Positions 5,153 to 5,380 of a DNA stretch of 5,380 nt are shown here, piece after piece (position 1 is the first letter of the stretch; each line of letters starts with the position of its first letter). Source of the stretch: Candidatus Poribacteria bacterium (GTDB taxonomy: Bacteria; Poribacteria; WGA-4E; UBA9662); contig PBVO01000054.1 of assembly GCA_002729015.1 (NCBI GenBank), forward strand, positions 80,760 to 86,139. The letters run 5' to 3'. A program made the position numbers and the translations under genes. Below the pieces are notes generated by a model. That model did no database searches, had not been told where the DNA came from, and saw only the letters and a list, made by a program, of their open reading frames with translations.

Positions 5153-5380
5153 ATGATTCATCTAAAAGCAGTTTATAAAAAAAGAAGTGCTAAGACCGAC
5201 ACGTTCCCTTTTAATATCCCAGCTATCAAGGCCCTTGAACGGGTCGAGTTTCATCAACCTATTACTTTTCTGGTCGGCGAGAATGGTTCTGGTAAGTCTA
5301 CGTTTCTAGAGGCTCTTGCCGCTGGTGTTGGTGCAATCACAGTTGGTGGTAAAGACATTAAGTCCGATGAAACCTTGGCA
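5153..5380 (+). CDS. Predicted ATPase (COG3910-like AAA/ABC-type), 5' part only
   Basis: The 76 codons visible start MIHLKAVYKKRSAKTDTFPF and continue NIPAIKALERVEFHQPITFLV. A canonical Walker A motif, GENGSGKST, lies near residues 43-51, followed by FLEALAAGVGAITVGGKD. The order of a basic start, a PF(N)xPA(I)xxL segment, then VEFHxPITFLVGENGSGKST resembles the COG3910 predicted ATPases, stand-alone proteins usually near 240 residues with no settled function. The rest, including Walker B, is beyond the edge. The ATG is 3 bases after the TAG of the FGE-like gene and in the same frame. No well-spaced ribosome-binding site is visible (only AGG at 5148-5150), so translational coupling is possible. 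The start agrees with the family's usual N-terminus. The frame is open to the end of the window. Confidence 0.85.
   Translation, partial: MIHLKAVYKKRSAKTDTFPFNIPAIKALERVEFHQPITFLVGENGSGKSTFLEALAAGVGAITVGGKDIKSDETLA

Overview
The window looks like bacterial chromosome from a sulfatase-rich lineage. A type I sulfatase, a secreted concanavalin-fold-like protein and two FGE-sulfatase-domain proteins sit within about 5 kb. This mix is typical of sponge-associated or marine groups such as Poribacteria, Latescibacterota or the PVC bacteria. That placement is inferred from gene content and protein style, not from a marker gene. There are no rRNA or tRNA genes, no CRISPR array, and no transposase or integrase.

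Layout. Positions 502 to 1 (minus strand) hold the 5' part of a secreted protein that runs off the left edge. After a 224-base divergent spacer, 727-2166 (plus) encodes a 479-residue type I sulfatase with the Cys-type CxPSR motif. Base composition then drops to AT-rich DNA carrying two small membrane proteins I do not recognise (2382-2621 and 2745-3176). The first may have a broken 5' end. The spacer 3177-3429 holds two adjacent stem-loops that share an interior sequence but have unrelated stems.

From 3430 to 5149 lie two tandem FGE-sulfatase (SUMF1-type) genes. They share an almost identical 49-base start region and diverged bodies. The first (3430-4179) is intact, exported, and ends in a clear intrinsic terminator (4191-4211). 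The second (4238-5149) has a lipoprotein-like start, but an in-frame TAG at codon 44 interrupts it inside a small tandem repeat. Its end has lost the expected stop and reads through a relic of the same terminator, stopping 3 bases before the next gene. Neither copy has the catalytic cysteine pair of true formylglycine-generating enzyme, so neither is expected to mature the upstream sulfatase. At the right edge (5153-5380) begins a predicted ATPase with a Walker A motif, resembling the COG3910 family.

The genes do not form an obvious single pathway. The sulfatase and the left-edge secreted protein fit sulfated-polysaccharide use. The small membrane proteins and FGE-like pair look like lineage-specific accessory genes. 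I see no convincing complete new system. The most unusual signals are the paired stem-loops, the amber-interrupted repeat, and the terminator converted to coding sequence.
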